A program made the position numbers and the translations under genes. Of a stretch of DNA of 64,000 nucleotides, positions 9,101-17,541 are shown one piece after another. Source of the DNA: Ralstonia soli. GTDB taxonomy: Bacteria > Pseudomonadota > Gammaproteobacteria > Burkholderiales > Burkholderiaceae. The DNA is taken from assembly GCF_023955655.1 (NCBI RefSeq), contig NZ_JAMXHT010000002.1, forward strand, positions 124,001-188,000, given 5' to 3'. Below the pieces are notes generated by a model. The model did no database searches, was not told the DNA's origin, and saw only the letters and a program-made list of their open reading frames with translations. Each line of letters starts with the position of its first letter. The stretch's first letter is position 1.

Positions 9101-9339
9101 CAGTGCTGATGACTGCTCTGGTGGCGTCGCTCGGCTTCGTGCCGATGGCGCTGGCCACAGGCACGGGTGCGGAGGTGCAGCGTCCGCTGGCCACGGTGGT
9201 GATCGGGGGAATCCTGTCGTCGACAGCGCTCACGCTGCTGGTGCTGCCGGTGCTGTATCGGCTGGCGTATCGACGCGATACCGGGCGGGAAGATGCCGCG
9301 GCGCGAGCGGATTCGGCTGTGTCTTCCGCTGCGCCGTAG
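6160..9339 (+). CDS. czcA: Heavy-metal efflux RND transporter, CzcA-like
   Basis: A 1059-residue inner-membrane proton/metal antiporter of the HME-RND family. There is one N-terminal membrane helix, a large periplasmic loop, six helices, a second loop and a final block of helices. The fourth-helix signature DFGIIVDGAVVIVEN places Asp402, Asp408 and Glu415 exactly where CzcA needs them for proton relay. This DFG-DG-EN signature is typical of pumps for divalent cations (Co, Zn, Cd, Ni) rather than the Cu/Ag CusA type. It begins 11 bases after the adaptor gene. The metal range inside the divalent group cannot be fixed from sequence. Confidence 0.93.
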   Translation: MFERLLRTVIAQRWLVLLAVLAAAAFGAYSYTRLSIDAVPDITNVQVQINTPAPGYSPLETEQRITYALETAMAGLPRLEQTRSLSRYGLSQVTVIFKEGTDIYFARQLVSERLQAAKEQLPAGISPSMGPVSTGLGEIYLWTVEADANARKPDGTAYTPADLRELQDWVIRPQIRNVPGVTEVNTIGGFAKEFLVATSPERLASYKLTLADVVAALERNNANVGAGYIERKGEQYLVRAPGQLRDAADIGNVVLASPNGTPVRLRDVATIESGSELRTGAATSNGREVVLGTAFLLLGENSSTVSQAVDKRVQEIRKTLPAGIRVESVYDRTVLVDKAIATVKKNLLEGAILVMAVLFLFLGNLRAAVLTALVIPLSMLMTFSGMVSAKVSANLMSLGALDFGIIVDGAVVIVENCVRRLAHAQEARGRPLSRAERFEEVFEAAREARRPLLYGQLIIMVVYLPIFALSGVEGKMFHPMATTVVLALAAAMILSVTFVPAAVALFIGERVAEKENRLMGWARRMYAPLLERVLAAPAVVLTFAAVAVTVSLVAATRLGAEFVPNLNEGDFSIQAMRVPGTGLAQSLEMQMQIERTLKAKFPEIERVFARTGTAEVATDVMPPSISDGYIMLKPEKDWPAGPEGKTRNRDQLLADIRTAVEALPGNAYEFSQPIQLRFNELISGVRSDVAVKLFGDDMSVLEAQAKVIAAQLGKLAGAAEVKIEQTGGLPFLNVDIDRDKAARYGLSIGAIQDTVSAAIGGKDAGTVFQGDRRFGIVVRLPEAARSDPAALGRLPLALPNGQGYVPLSDVATLNEVTGPNQVSREDGKRRIVVSANVRGRDIASFVEEAQAVLDAQLRLPAGYWMTWGGQFEQLQSATQRLQIVVPLALAMVLTLLFMMFGNLKDGLLVFSGIPFALSGGILALALRGIPLSISAAVGFIALSGVAVLNGLVMLSFIRSLREEGKSVDVAVREGALTRLRPVLMTALVASLGFVPMALATGTGAEVQRPLATVVIGGILSSTALTLLVLPVLYRLAYRRDTGREDAAARADSAVSSAAP

Positions 9340-9348
9340 GGAAGGGGC

Positions 9349-9798
9349 TTACTGGTCGGTCTGCAGTGCGGCGATGATCTTCTCGGCGTGGGCCTTCAGC
9401 TTGTCCGTATCGGCCTGCACGCGTGCGTGCGGCTGCAACGGGGTATCGCTGTAGCGCGGCAGCACGTGGAAGTGCACGTGCGGTACGGTCTGGCCGGCGG
9501 CCGCACCGTTGAGCTGGAAGACCGCGATGCCCGGCGGCGTGAACGCGGCGCGCACGGCGCGGGCCAGCTTGCGCGTGGTGCGGATGGCGGCCGACGCGGC
9601 CTCGTCCGACAGGTCAAACAACTCCGCCGCGCCTTCCTTGGGCAATACAAGCACGTGGCCGTCGGCCTGCGGCATGATGTCCATGAAAGCGATGGTGTGG
9701 TCGTCTTCGTACACCTTGATGCAGGGCAGCTCGCCGCGCAGGATCTTGGCGAAGATGTTCTGGTTGTCGTATGTCGCGGGGGATGTTGCTTCGGGCAT
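9349..9798 (-). CDS. HIT family hydrolase (histidine triad)
   Basis: A 149-residue cytoplasmic protein starting MPEATSPATYDN; GGAGA lies upstream of this ATG, preferred over an in-frame TTG 15 bases earlier. The histidine triad HVHFHV is at residues 107-112, and the family segments IFAKILRGELPCIKVYEDD and FMDIMPQADGHVLVLPK are clear. HIT proteins hydrolyse AMP-lysine-like or other nucleotide conjugates. It converges on the CzcA-like gene with only nine bases between the stops. Confidence 0.92.
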   Translation of the reverse strand: MPEATSPATYDNQNIFAKILRGELPCIKVYEDDHTIAFMDIMPQADGHVLVLPKEGAAELFDLSDEAASAAIRTTRKLARAVRAAFTPPGIAVFQLNGAAAGQTVPHVHFHVLPRYSDTPLQPHARVQADTDKLKAHAEKIIAALQTDQ

Positions 9799-9882
9799 GG
9801 ATGTCTCCGGCAAACAGGAAAAAGGCAGCGGGCAGTATATATGTGACAGGCGGTGCGCCGTGTGCCGTGGGCTTGGCGCAGG

Positions 9883-11328
9883 TCAAACCGGGCCGTCGTT
9901 CACTGACAGGGGCGCCGCCACATGTTCGAGTGGCTTACGCTCCGCCGCCGTGCCCCAGCAGGCTTGCACGGCGGCCGCCAGCAGCATCAGCACGGCACCG
10001 AATGCGTAGCCGCCGAACACCGCGCCGCGCGAGTGCGTATCGATCAGCCAGCCGAACAGCGCCGGCCCCGCCACACCGCCCAGGCCCGTGCCCACGGCGT
10101 AGAACAGCGCAATGGCCAGTGCGCGCACTTCCAGCGGAAAGGTTTCGCTCACCGTCAGATACGCCGAGCTGGCGGCCGCCGACGCAAAGAAGAACACCAC
10201 CGTCCAAGCAATCGTCTGCGTGGTGCCGTCCAGCACGCCGGCCTTGAACAGCGCGCCGCTCGCGAGCAGCAGCACGCCACTGATCGCATACGTGGCGGCA
10301 ATCATCGTGCGCCGGCCGATCACGTCGAATAGGCGCCCAAGCAAGAGCGGCCCGAGGAAGTTGCCCAATGCGAATGGCAAGAGATACGTGCCGACCTTCG
10401 TGGCGGGCACGTCGTAGAAATCGGTCAGCACCAGCGCGTAGGTGAAGAAGATCGCGTTGTAGAAGAACGCCTGCGCGACCATCAACACGAGGCCCACCAG
10501 CGCGCGACGACGGTGCTGTACGAACAGCACGCGCGCCACCTCCAGCAAGCGCGGGTGGCCACGGCTGCGCAGGCGCAGCGCGGGCAGCGGGGCGGTATCG
10601 AAGCAGTGGCCGCGTGCGGTGATCTCGCTTTCGATGTCGCACACGATGGCCTGCGCTTCCTCATGCCGGCCGCGCGTGATGAGCCAGCGTGGGCTCTCCG
10701 GAATCCAGAAACGCATCACCAGGATGACGAGCCCCAACGCCGCGCCGATGAAGAAGCACAGCCGCCAGCCGGTATCCACGCTCATGTGCGCCGGGTCCAG
10801 CAGCCATAGCGATGCGCCGGCCCCCAGCGCTGCGCCCACCCAGAACGTGCCGTTGATGGCGAGGTCCGTCCAGCCGCGCACGCGGGCTGGCGTCAACTCC
10901 TGGATGGTCGAATTGATGGCCGCGTATTCCCCGCCGATGCCCGCGCCGGTGAGTGCGCGGAAGACAACGAGGCTGGCGAAATTCCACGAGAACGCCGTCG
11001 CCAGCGTGGCCGAGATGTACACGCCGAGCGTAATGAAGAACAGCTTGCGCCGGCCCAGCCGGTCTGTCATCCAACCGAACAGCAGCGCGCCGAGCACCGC
11101 ACCAACCAGATACGCGCTGCTGGCAATGCCGACCTGGGCATTGGTGAGCTGCAGCACGGGGCTCTGCTTGAGCGCACCGGCCACGGCGCCGGCCAGCGTC
11201 ACCTCCAGTCCGTCGAGCAGCCACGTGATGCCCAGCGCAATGACCACGCGCGTGTGGAAGCGGCTCCAGGGCAGGCGATCGAGCCGGCTCGGCAGATCAG
11301 ACGTATGGAAGGTTGCCGATTCGGGCAT
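9883..11328 (-). CDS. MFS transporter (sugar porter/aromatic acid-type)
   Basis: A 481-residue transporter with the two-times-six helix layout of the major facilitator superfamily. The loop 2-3 signature is GWMTDRLGRRK, and RVRGWTDLAINGTFW and GRLFDVIGRRT mark the second half. Helix 4 contains RALTGAGIGGEYAAINSTIQELTPAR, as in the proton:solute symporters of the sugar and aromatic-acid branches. The substrate cannot be read. It is on the same strand as the TetR gene, 57 bases downstream of it, so the regulator may control it. Confidence 0.85.
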   Translation of the reverse strand: MPESATFHTSDLPSRLDRLPWSRFHTRVVIALGITWLLDGLEVTLAGAVAGALKQSPVLQLTNAQVGIASSAYLVGAVLGALLFGWMTDRLGRRKLFFITLGVYISATLATAFSWNFASLVVFRALTGAGIGGEYAAINSTIQELTPARVRGWTDLAINGTFWVGAALGAGASLWLLDPAHMSVDTGWRLCFFIGAALGLVILVMRFWIPESPRWLITRGRHEEAQAIVCDIESEITARGHCFDTAPLPALRLRSRGHPRLLEVARVLFVQHRRRALVGLVLMVAQAFFYNAIFFTYALVLTDFYDVPATKVGTYLLPFALGNFLGPLLLGRLFDVIGRRTMIAATYAISGVLLLASGALFKAGVLDGTTQTIAWTVVFFFASAAASSAYLTVSETFPLEVRALAIALFYAVGTGLGGVAGPALFGWLIDTHSRGAVFGGYAFGAVLMLLAAAVQACWGTAAERKPLEHVAAPLSVNDGPV

Positions 11329-11385
11329 CGTGGCGCACTTGGGTTCGAATGCGCACGATGCAGCACGATTTATTCCTGCGCGGCG

Positions 11386-12078
11386 CTAGCCCTCGGTCGG
11401 CGCGCCTGCGAGCAGCGTGTCTTCAAAGAAGCGGCGGCGTGCGTCCTTGTCGGGCTTGCTGCCCTGGTGCCAGAGCGTGGCTTCGGAGAGCTGGTAGGCG
11501 TAGAGCATGAAGGCGCGCATCTTGGCGTCCTTGCGCGCAAAGCCGATCGCCTGGAAGTGCTGGACGTAGTAGTCCATGCGGTGCTCGTCCACGGTTTCAA
11601 CGGCCTCTTGCGCCATCGGGTCGCGCCGCGCCCAGGCGCGGATGGCAAACTCGATCATGGCCGTGCGGCGTGCACTGCGGCCGCGAAAGGGCAGCGCGAG
11701 CAGATCGCGCACCAGGCCCTGCACCGATGGGTTCTGCCGCTCGAGCTTGGGGCCGATGCGCGTGCGTTCGCTCCAGTCCTGCAGCACCTGGTGCAGCAGG
11801 TCGTCGCGGTTCTTGAAGTGCCAGTAGAAGCTGCCGCGCGTCACGTCCAGTTGCTTGGCGAGCACATCCACGCGCACGGCGTCGATGCTCTTGGTGACGA
11901 GCAGATCGGTGGCTGCGCGCACCCAGTCGTCGGGCGTGAGCTGCGTGCGCGGCGTGGCGGTGGAGGGGGCGGAGGTGGATTCGGCGTCGACGGGTGCGTC
12001 GTGTTCGTCGATCAGCGGGGACGGCATGCGCACCTCGGGCGGCGTAGACATGAAGGCGGATTCTAGCGCTGAGGGCAT
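11386..12078 (-). CDS. TetR/AcrR family transcriptional regulator
   Basis: A 230-residue regulator. The ATG at 12078 has GAGG eight bases upstream and was preferred over a GTG at 12087 and the internal Met codons. A variable N-terminus of about 45 residues precedes the TetR helix-turn-helix: WVRAATDLLVTKSIDAVRVDVLAKQLDVTRGSFYWHFKNRDDLL, with the family hallmark GSFYWHFKNRD. The C-terminal half is helical and ligand-binding, with no family-level substrate clue. It is divergent from an ABC-type substrate-binding gene and in line with an MFS gene; palindromes in the divergent gap are candidate operators. Confidence 0.9.
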   Translation of the reverse strand: MPSALESAFMSTPPEVRMPSPLIDEHDAPVDAESTSAPSTATPRTQLTPDDWVRAATDLLVTKSIDAVRVDVLAKQLDVTRGSFYWHFKNRDDLLHQVLQDWSERTRIGPKLERQNPSVQGLVRDLLALPFRGRSARRTAMIEFAIRAWARRDPMAQEAVETVDEHRMDYYVQHFQAIGFARKDAKMRAFMLYAYQLSEATLWHQGSKPDKDARRRFFEDTLLAGAPTEG

Positions 12079-12103
12079 GCTGAGCACCTCAGGTTTTCTC
12101 CGG

Positions 12104-12153
12104 TTGACATGTCAATCAACGCGCTCCTACCATGCACATACGTTTGTGTATGG
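12104..12153. promoter_or_regulatory. Palindromes and putative promoter between TetR and substrate-binding genes
   Basis: TTGACATGTCAA at 12104-12115 is a perfect 12-bp palindrome whose first half is also a consensus -35 box. TACCAT at 12128-12133 would be a -10 box 18 bases further on, firing towards the substrate-binding gene. A second, 24-bp palindrome at 12130-12153 (arms CCATGCACATAC and GTTTGTGTATGG, 10 of 12 pairs) covers the putative -10. This is where a TetR dimer would block both directions. Operator assignment is inferred from layout. Confidence 0.6.
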
Positions 12154-12279
12154 AAGGATCGAGCTACCGTAAGCCTCGGTTTGCGGTTCGGTGCCAACAG
12201 GCCCCGGCAAGAACCATGCTCGACGATGCCTTCTGCACGGCGTCCGACGATAAGACATAAGACATCAGGAGACATTTGC

Positions 12280-13524
12280 ATGAAGGCATTCCGACTCGCA
12301 CTGTGCGCGGCGGCCATCACAGGCGCATTCTGCGCGAGCACTGTTCACGCCGAGACCGTCAAGATCGCATGGATCGATCCGCTGTCCGGGCTGATGGGCG
12401 CGCTGGGCCAGAACCAGCTTCGCAGCTGGCAATACGCCGCCGACCTGGCCAACCAGCAGAACTGGAGCGGCAACGGCACCAAGTTCGAAGTCGTCGGGTT
12501 TGACAACAAGGTCTCGCCGCAAGAGAGCCTGACGATCCTCAAGCAGATCACCGACCAGGGCATCCGCTATGTCGCGCAGGGCGATGGTTCCAGCGTGGGC
12601 ATGGCGCTGCAGGACGCCATCGCCAAGTACAACGACCGCAACCCGGGCAAGGAGATCATCTATCTCAACTACGCGGCGGTTGATCCGGACATGACCAACA
12701 GCAAGTGCAACTACTGGCACTTCCGCCTGGACGCCAACTCCGACATGAAGATGGAGGCCCTGACCAGCTACCTGGCCAAGGACACCAACATCAAGAAGGT
12801 CTATCTGCTGAACCAGAACTACTCGTTCGGCCACCAGGTGGCACGCGCGGCCAAGGACTACCTCAAGCGCAAGCGCCCGGACATCCAGGTGGTGGGTGAA
12901 GACCTGCACCCGCTGGCGCAGGTGAAGGATTTCTCGCCGTATGTGGCGAAGATCCGCGCGTCGGGCGCCGACACCGTCATCACCGGCAACTGGGGGAGCG
13001 ACCTGGCGCTGCTGGTCCGCGCTGCCAAGGATGCGGGCCTGAACACCAACTTCTACACGTACTACGCCGGCACCACCGGCGTGCCGACGGCGATGGGCGC
13101 CTCGGGTGCGGACCGCGTGAAGGTCATCAGCTACTTCGCGCCGAACGATGGCAACCCCAAGACGAATGCTGTGCTCGACGGCTTCAAGAAGAAGTACAAC
13201 GACGACTTCTTCAACGCCGATGTCTACACCGGCATCGCCTTCCTGGCCAAGGCTGTGAAGACGGCGGGCTCGGCGGAACCGGCCAAGGTGGCCAAGGTAA
13301 TGGAGGGGATGACGGTCGATAGCCTGAACGGCCCGGTCGAGATGCGCAAGACCGATCACCAGGCCCAGCAGACGCTGTACGTGACAACATGGGTCAAGGC
13401 CGACGGCAAGAAGATCAAGTACGACCAGGAAAACACCGGCTACGGCTGGCGTACCGACGTCACGCTCGAGCCGCACCTTGGCGCCCAGCCGACGTCGTGC
13501 CAGATGAAGCGCCCGACGTCGTGA
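12280..13524 (+). CDS. Branched-chain amino acid-type ABC transporter substrate-binding protein
   Basis: A 414-residue periplasmic binding protein. The start ATG at 12280 follows AGGAGA and encodes a signal peptide MKAFRLALCAAAITGAFCAS, likely cut after VHA. The mature protein follows the Peripla_BP_6/LivK fold: TVKIAWIDPLSGLMGALGQNQ at the N-terminus, VGFDNKVSPQESLTILKQI, DLHPLAQVKDFSPYVAKIRA and ADTVITGNWGSDLALLVRAAKDAG. The ligand could be an amino acid, amide or aromatic acid. No permease or ATPase gene is adjacent, so it is an orphan binding protein here. Divergent from a TetR gene. Confidence 0.9.
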   Translation: MKAFRLALCAAAITGAFCASTVHAETVKIAWIDPLSGLMGALGQNQLRSWQYAADLANQQNWSGNGTKFEVVGFDNKVSPQESLTILKQITDQGIRYVAQGDGSSVGMALQDAIAKYNDRNPGKEIIYLNYAAVDPDMTNSKCNYWHFRLDANSDMKMEALTSYLAKDTNIKKVYLLNQNYSFGHQVARAAKDYLKRKRPDIQVVGEDLHPLAQVKDFSPYVAKIRASGADTVITGNWGSDLALLVRAAKDAGLNTNFYTYYAGTTGVPTAMGASGADRVKVISYFAPNDGNPKTNAVLDGFKKKYNDDFFNADVYTGIAFLAKAVKTAGSAEPAKVAKVMEGMTVDSLNGPVEMRKTDHQAQQTLYVTTWVKADGKKIKYDQENTGYGWRTDVTLEPHLGAQPTSCQMKRPTS

Positions 13525-13570
13525 TCGCTTAGTGGACCTTAGTGGACCCGTTCCCGGCCTGAGCGCGTGC

Positions 13571-14503
13571 TTAGACTGGGGACACCACCCCTGTGCCCGC
13601 CAGGTGCCCGCGGGCGTTCTCCAGAAAGCGGTCCACCGTGGCCTGCACCGATTCCGGCGACCAGCCGGCAATGTGCGGCGTCAGCACGACCTGCTCTAGG
13701 TCCAACAGCCCGGCCGGCGGCTTGGGTTCGCTCTCATACACATCTAGCCCCGCGCCGCCGAGCTTGCCTGCACGGATGGCCGTTTCCAGCGCTGCCGTAT
13801 CCACCACGCTGCCGCGCGCGATGTTCACGACATAACCGTTCGGGCCCAGCGCTTCCAGGATCGTCTGGTTGACGAGGTGCTTCGTCTGCGCGCCGCCCGG
13901 CGTGGCGACGATCAGGAAATCCGCCCACTCGGCCATGTCTTGGAGCGTGTCGAAGTAGCGATAGCTCACCTCCTCGCGCGGCTTGCGGTTGTGATAGCCG
14001 ATCTGCATGTCGAAGCCCGCGGCGCGGCGTGCGATCTGCAGGCCGATGGTGCCCAGGCCAACAATGCCCAGACGCTTGCCGTTCACACCGGGCTGCAGCG
14101 GAATGTCGTCACGCCAGACGCCGTTACGCGTGGCGCGGTCCAGCTTGGGAATGCCGCGCGCCGCGGCCAGCAACAGGCCGAAGGCGTGGTCGGCCACGCA
14201 GGCGTCGTTGGTGCCGGCGCCGTTGGCCACCGCCACGCCGCGCGCGCGGGCGGCTTCCACGTCGATGTTTTCATAGCCGGCCCCCAGCGCGCAGGCGAGC
14301 TCCAGTTTGGGCAGGGCCGCGATCTCTTCGGCAGTCAGGCCGGTGGCACCATTTGTGAGCACGATGCGCACGTCGTCTCCGTGGCGGGTGATGGCGGCAT
14401 CGCGCTCGGCGCGGGTCGGGGCGTGGATGACGTGGAAGTGTTGCGCGATCTGGGCCACGTTGTCGGGCGTCATCGCGATGAGGATCAGCAGTGTCGGTTG
14501 CAT
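13571..14503 (-). CDS. D-isomer-specific 2-hydroxyacid dehydrogenase (GhrB/GyaR-like)
   Basis: A 310-residue NAD(P)H-dependent oxidoreductase. The Rossmann motif is GLGTIGLQIARR within RLGIVGLGTIGL. The catalytic set is present: Arg in VNIARGSVVD, Glu in DVYESEP and His in LTPHIAG. The N-terminal segment LACALGAGYENIDVEAARARGVAVAN is typical of glyoxylate/hydroxypyruvate reductases. It likely reduces glyoxylate, hydroxypyruvate or another 2-ketoacid in the cytoplasm. It stands alone and converges with the binding-protein gene; a 257-base gap separates it from the divergent lipoprotein gene, in which no clear feature was seen. Confidence 0.88.
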   Translation of the reverse strand: MQPTLLILIAMTPDNVAQIAQHFHVIHAPTRAERDAAITRHGDDVRIVLTNGATGLTAEEIAALPKLELACALGAGYENIDVEAARARGVAVANGAGTNDACVADHAFGLLLAAARGIPKLDRATRNGVWRDDIPLQPGVNGKRLGIVGLGTIGLQIARRAAGFDMQIGYHNRKPREEVSYRYFDTLQDMAEWADFLIVATPGGAQTKHLVNQTILEALGPNGYVVNIARGSVVDTAALETAIRAGKLGGAGLDVYESEPKPPAGLLDLEQVVLTPHIAGWSPESVQATVDRFLENARGHLAGTGVVSPV

Positions 14504-14760
14504 GGTGAGGAGGAGCGGGTGGCCGCGTCTTGTCAGCAGAGGTGCTTCGCACAGCGCCCGGCGATGATAGCGCGCGAGATCGGCGCATTGATGGTGGCCC
14601 TGGCCGGTGTGCGGTTACACCCCGTTACCGATGAGCAGATTTGGTTGCACGGGCCGATCGCGGCGGGGCATAGACTTTGCGGCAAGAGGCGCATGGCCGC
14701 AGGCTGCGGGACTGAACTCCGGTCCGGCCCAGACGCCTCGTTCACAAGACGGGATTCATC

Positions 14761-15477
14761 ATGCAAGCAACGAACAGGTCAGGCCGCGCAGAGCGCGCAG
14801 CGCGGTGGGCGTCTTTGGCGGCATTGGCTGCCGTGGCAGCGGGGCTGACGGGCTGCGTGACCGCGCCGCCGTACACCGGCTACGGCGCAGGCTATGGTGC
14901 GGGCTACGCCGCAGCCAGCAGTACCTACAGCAACAGCGTCGGCCCCACGACGTACAGCAGCGGGTATGACACCACCTACAGCAACGGCTACGGCAGCTAC
15001 GACCCGAACGCGCAGCAACCGTATCCGCAACAGCCCTATCCGCAACAGCCGGTGCCGGCATATTCGCAGCCGCAGCCGGCCTACTCGCAGCCCAACTATT
15101 CGCCGTACCCGAATAGTGGCGACCAGGCCTATCAGGCGCCGGCCGACAACCGCTACGGCGTGGTTGAATATGTCGAGGCCGTGCCCGTGCGCGGCCAACC
15201 GAGCGGCGTCGGCGCCGTGCTCGGCGGCGTAGTGGGCGGCTTGCTGGGCCATCAGGTGGGCGGCGGGCGTGGCAACACCGTGGCTACCATCGGCGGCGCG
15301 GTGGCGGGTGCCATGGCAGGCAATGCAGTGGAAGGCAACAACGTGGTCGGCCAGACCTATCGCGTGACGATGCGCCTGAACGACAACTCCCGCGTCACAC
15401 TCACGCAGAACAACCCGAACGGCCTGCGCGCGGGCGACCGTGCGCGCATTGAGAACAACATGGCAGTGCCGTACTAG
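14761..15477 (+). CDS. Glycine-zipper 2TM lipoprotein
   Basis: A 238-residue envelope protein. The N-terminus ends in a lipobox LTGC with the acylated Cys at residue 32. A low-complexity Tyr/Gly/Ser region (YGAGYGAGYAAAS) and a Gln/Pro/Tyr stretch with QPYPQ repeats follow. The C-terminal third is a glycine-zipper domain, GAVLGGVVGGLLGHQVGGG then GGAVAGAMAGNAVE, followed by a small beta domain (VTMRLNDNSRVTLTQ). This architecture matches the SlyB/17-kDa antigen-like glycine-zipper lipoproteins of the outer membrane. It has its own position with no operon partners. Confidence 0.85.
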   Translation: MQATNRSGRAERAARWASLAALAAVAAGLTGCVTAPPYTGYGAGYGAGYAAASSTYSNSVGPTTYSSGYDTTYSNGYGSYDPNAQQPYPQQPYPQQPVPAYSQPQPAYSQPNYSPYPNSGDQAYQAPADNRYGVVEYVEAVPVRGQPSGVGAVLGGVVGGLLGHQVGGGRGNTVATIGGAVAGAMAGNAVEGNNVVGQTYRVTMRLNDNSRVTLTQNNPNGLRAGDRARIENNMAVPY

Positions 15478-15568
15478 CCACATCCCGGCATGGGGGCTGC
15501 CCGCGCGCTTCAGAAAGCGCGCGGGCCAACCGATAAAGAGGTAGCGATACAACCCGCTGCCCATTCCC

Positions 15569-17371
15569 ATGCTGAATCGACTTTCCATCCGTTTCCGACT
15601 CAACGCAGCCCTGGCGCTGCTTGCCGTACTGCTGGCCGCTACCGGCACCATCGGCGTGATCGGGATGCGCGCGTCCGACGCAAACATCAACGACATCTAT
15701 ACGAATCAGCTCGCCTCCACCTCGCTGGTGGGCAAGTCGCAGCTGAACGCGGCCATCGTGCGTACCACGCTCGACCGCGCTGTCTTCCACCCGGATGCGG
15801 CTGACGTGCCGGCCATCCTCGACAAGGCCAATGGCTACCGCGCCAAGTCCGACGATGCCTGGAAGCAATACAAGACGCTACCCATGAGCGCCGAGGAAGC
15901 CCGCCTGGCGGCAGACATGGAGACCAAGCGCACCGCGCTGTTCCGCGACGGCATCGAGCCGTTGATGAACGCGTTGCGCGCCCGCGATGCCGCCGCCGCT
16001 GACAAGGTGGTGATGAACACGATTCCGCCGCTGTCGGTGGCGCTGTCCGCCGCTGCGGATGCACTGGACCGCAACCAGGTCGAACAGGCCAAAGCTGCGT
16101 ACCAAGGTGCGGTGGCGCGTTCTCACGCATTCCTCATGCTGATCATCGGCGCCATCGTGGTGGGCATTGGCGCGGCGCTGGGCTGCGCCTTTGGCCTGCA
16201 CCGCGCGATCTCGGTGCCGCTGTCCAACATGCTGGGCTACTTCAGCGCGATCTCGAACGGCAACCTGACCGAGCGCATCACTGTCACCAGCCAGGACGAA
16301 ATGGGCGCGCTGACCCGCGGCCTCATCGACATGCAACGTGGCCTGATCCGCACCATCGAGACGATGCGCGGCGGCAGCGAATCCATCGCCAGCGCCACCA
16401 AGCAGATTGCGGCCGGCAACATGGACCTGTCGCAACGCACGGAAGAGCAGGCCTCGTCGCTCGAAGAAACCGCGTCGAGCATGGAAGAGCTCACCAGCAT
16501 CGTGAAACAGAACGCCGACAACGCGCGTCAGGCCAGCCAGTTAGCCGGCAGCGCATCCGACATTGCGGTCAAGGGCGGCGAGGTCGTGGGCCGCGTCATC
16601 GAGACCATGTCGGGCATCAACGACAGCAGCAAGAAGATTGCCGACATCATCGGCGTGATTGAGGGCATTGCATTCCAGACCAACATCCTTGCGCTGAACG
16701 CGGCGGTAGAGGCCGCACGCGCCGGCGAGCAGGGCCGTGGTTTTGCCGTGGTGGCGGGGGAAGTGCGCAGCCTGGCACAGCGCTCAGCCACGGCGGCCAA
16801 GGAGATCAAGGCGCTCATCAGCGATTCCGTGGGCCGTGTCGAAAACGGTTCGACGCTGGTGACCGAAGCCGGCGCGGTGATCGACGAAGTGGTGGTGGCC
16901 GTCAAGCGCGTGACCGACATCATGGGCGAGATCAGCGCGGCGTCGGAAGAGCAGAGCAGCGGTATTGAGCAGGTCAACCAAGCCGTCACGCAGATGGACG
17001 AAGTGACGCAGCAAAACGCGGCGCTGGTCGAACAAGCTGCGGCCGCTGCGCAATCGCTCGAAGAGCAAGCCGGCGTGCTGCGCGAGGCGGTGGCATCGTT
17101 CCGCCTGCCGCCGGCAGGGTCACATGCCGAGCCAGTGCCGGCTGCGGCAGCGACGGCGCAGAAGGCAGCGCCTGCTGTTCCGAGCCCGGTGGCCAAGCCT
17201 GCAGCGCGCAAGCCGACAGTCGCAACGGCGCGCGTGGCGCGCAAGCCCATTGCCGCGCCGGTCAAACCGGCCGCACCGAGCGTGGCGCCTGTCGCGGCAG
17301 CTGAGCCCAAGCCCGGCAAGCTTGCCCTGGCTGCGGCCACTAACGATGCGGACGACTGGGAACAGTTCTGA
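15569..17371 (+). CDS. Methyl-accepting chemotaxis protein
   Basis: A 600-residue transmembrane chemoreceptor. Membrane segments lie near residues 10-32 and 188-212 and bracket a four-helix-bundle periplasmic sensor. A HAMP domain follows, then the long signalling coiled coil with the invariant hairpin tip [20 protein letters not shown]. The C-terminus has an Ala/Pro/Lys-rich linker ending in DDWEQF; the xWxxF tail resembles the pentapeptide that docks CheR/CheB in high-abundance receptors. The ligand is unknown. The gene is monocistronic and ends in a clear hairpin. Confidence 0.93.
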   Translation: MLNRLSIRFRLNAALALLAVLLAATGTIGVIGMRASDANINDIYTNQLASTSLVGKSQLNAAIVRTTLDRAVFHPDAADVPAILDKANGYRAKSDDAWKQYKTLPMSAEEARLAADMETKRTALFRDGIEPLMNALRARDAAAADKVVMNTIPPLSVALSAAADALDRNQVEQAKAAYQGAVARSHAFLMLIIGAIVVGIGAALGCAFGLHRAISVPLSNMLGYFSAISNGNLTERITVTSQDEMGALTRGLIDMQRGLIRTIETMRGGSESIASATKQIAAGNMDLSQRTEEQASSLEETASSMEELTSIVKQNADNARQASQLAGSASDIAVKGGEVVGRVIETMSGINDSSKKIADIIGVIEGIAFQTNILALNAAVEAARAGEQGRGFAVVAGEVRSLAQRSATAAKEIKALISDSVGRVENGSTLVTEAGAVIDEVVVAVKRVTDIMGEISAASEEQSSGIEQVNQAVTQMDEVTQQNAALVEQAAAAAQSLEEQAGVLREAVASFRLPPAGSHAEPVPAAAATAQKAAPAVPSPVAKPAARKPTVATARVARKPIAAPVKPAAPSVAPVAAAEPKPGKLALAAATNDADDWEQF

Positions 17372-17398
17372 CGCCCAGGCATGCACATTCCCGCTGAC

Positions 17399-17425
17399 AA
17401 GCCGCGCCTCGTGCGCGGCTTTGTG
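17399..17425 (+). terminator. Rho-independent terminator after the chemoreceptor
   Basis: AAGCCGCGC (17399-17407), a five-base loop and GCGCGGCTT form a nine-pair stem followed by TGTGTTT. It is 28 bases after the chemoreceptor stop. The T-run is interrupted, so strength is uncertain. Confidence 0.7.
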
Positions 17426-17541
17426 TTTCTGCGGGCCATCGGCTGCCTCCATGCATTGATTGGCGGATTGGAAACGGCCGCCGGCCGGTGCTACGCTCCC
17501 GCTTGCCGAGCCTCCGGCTATCGATGCCATGCCAACGGATC

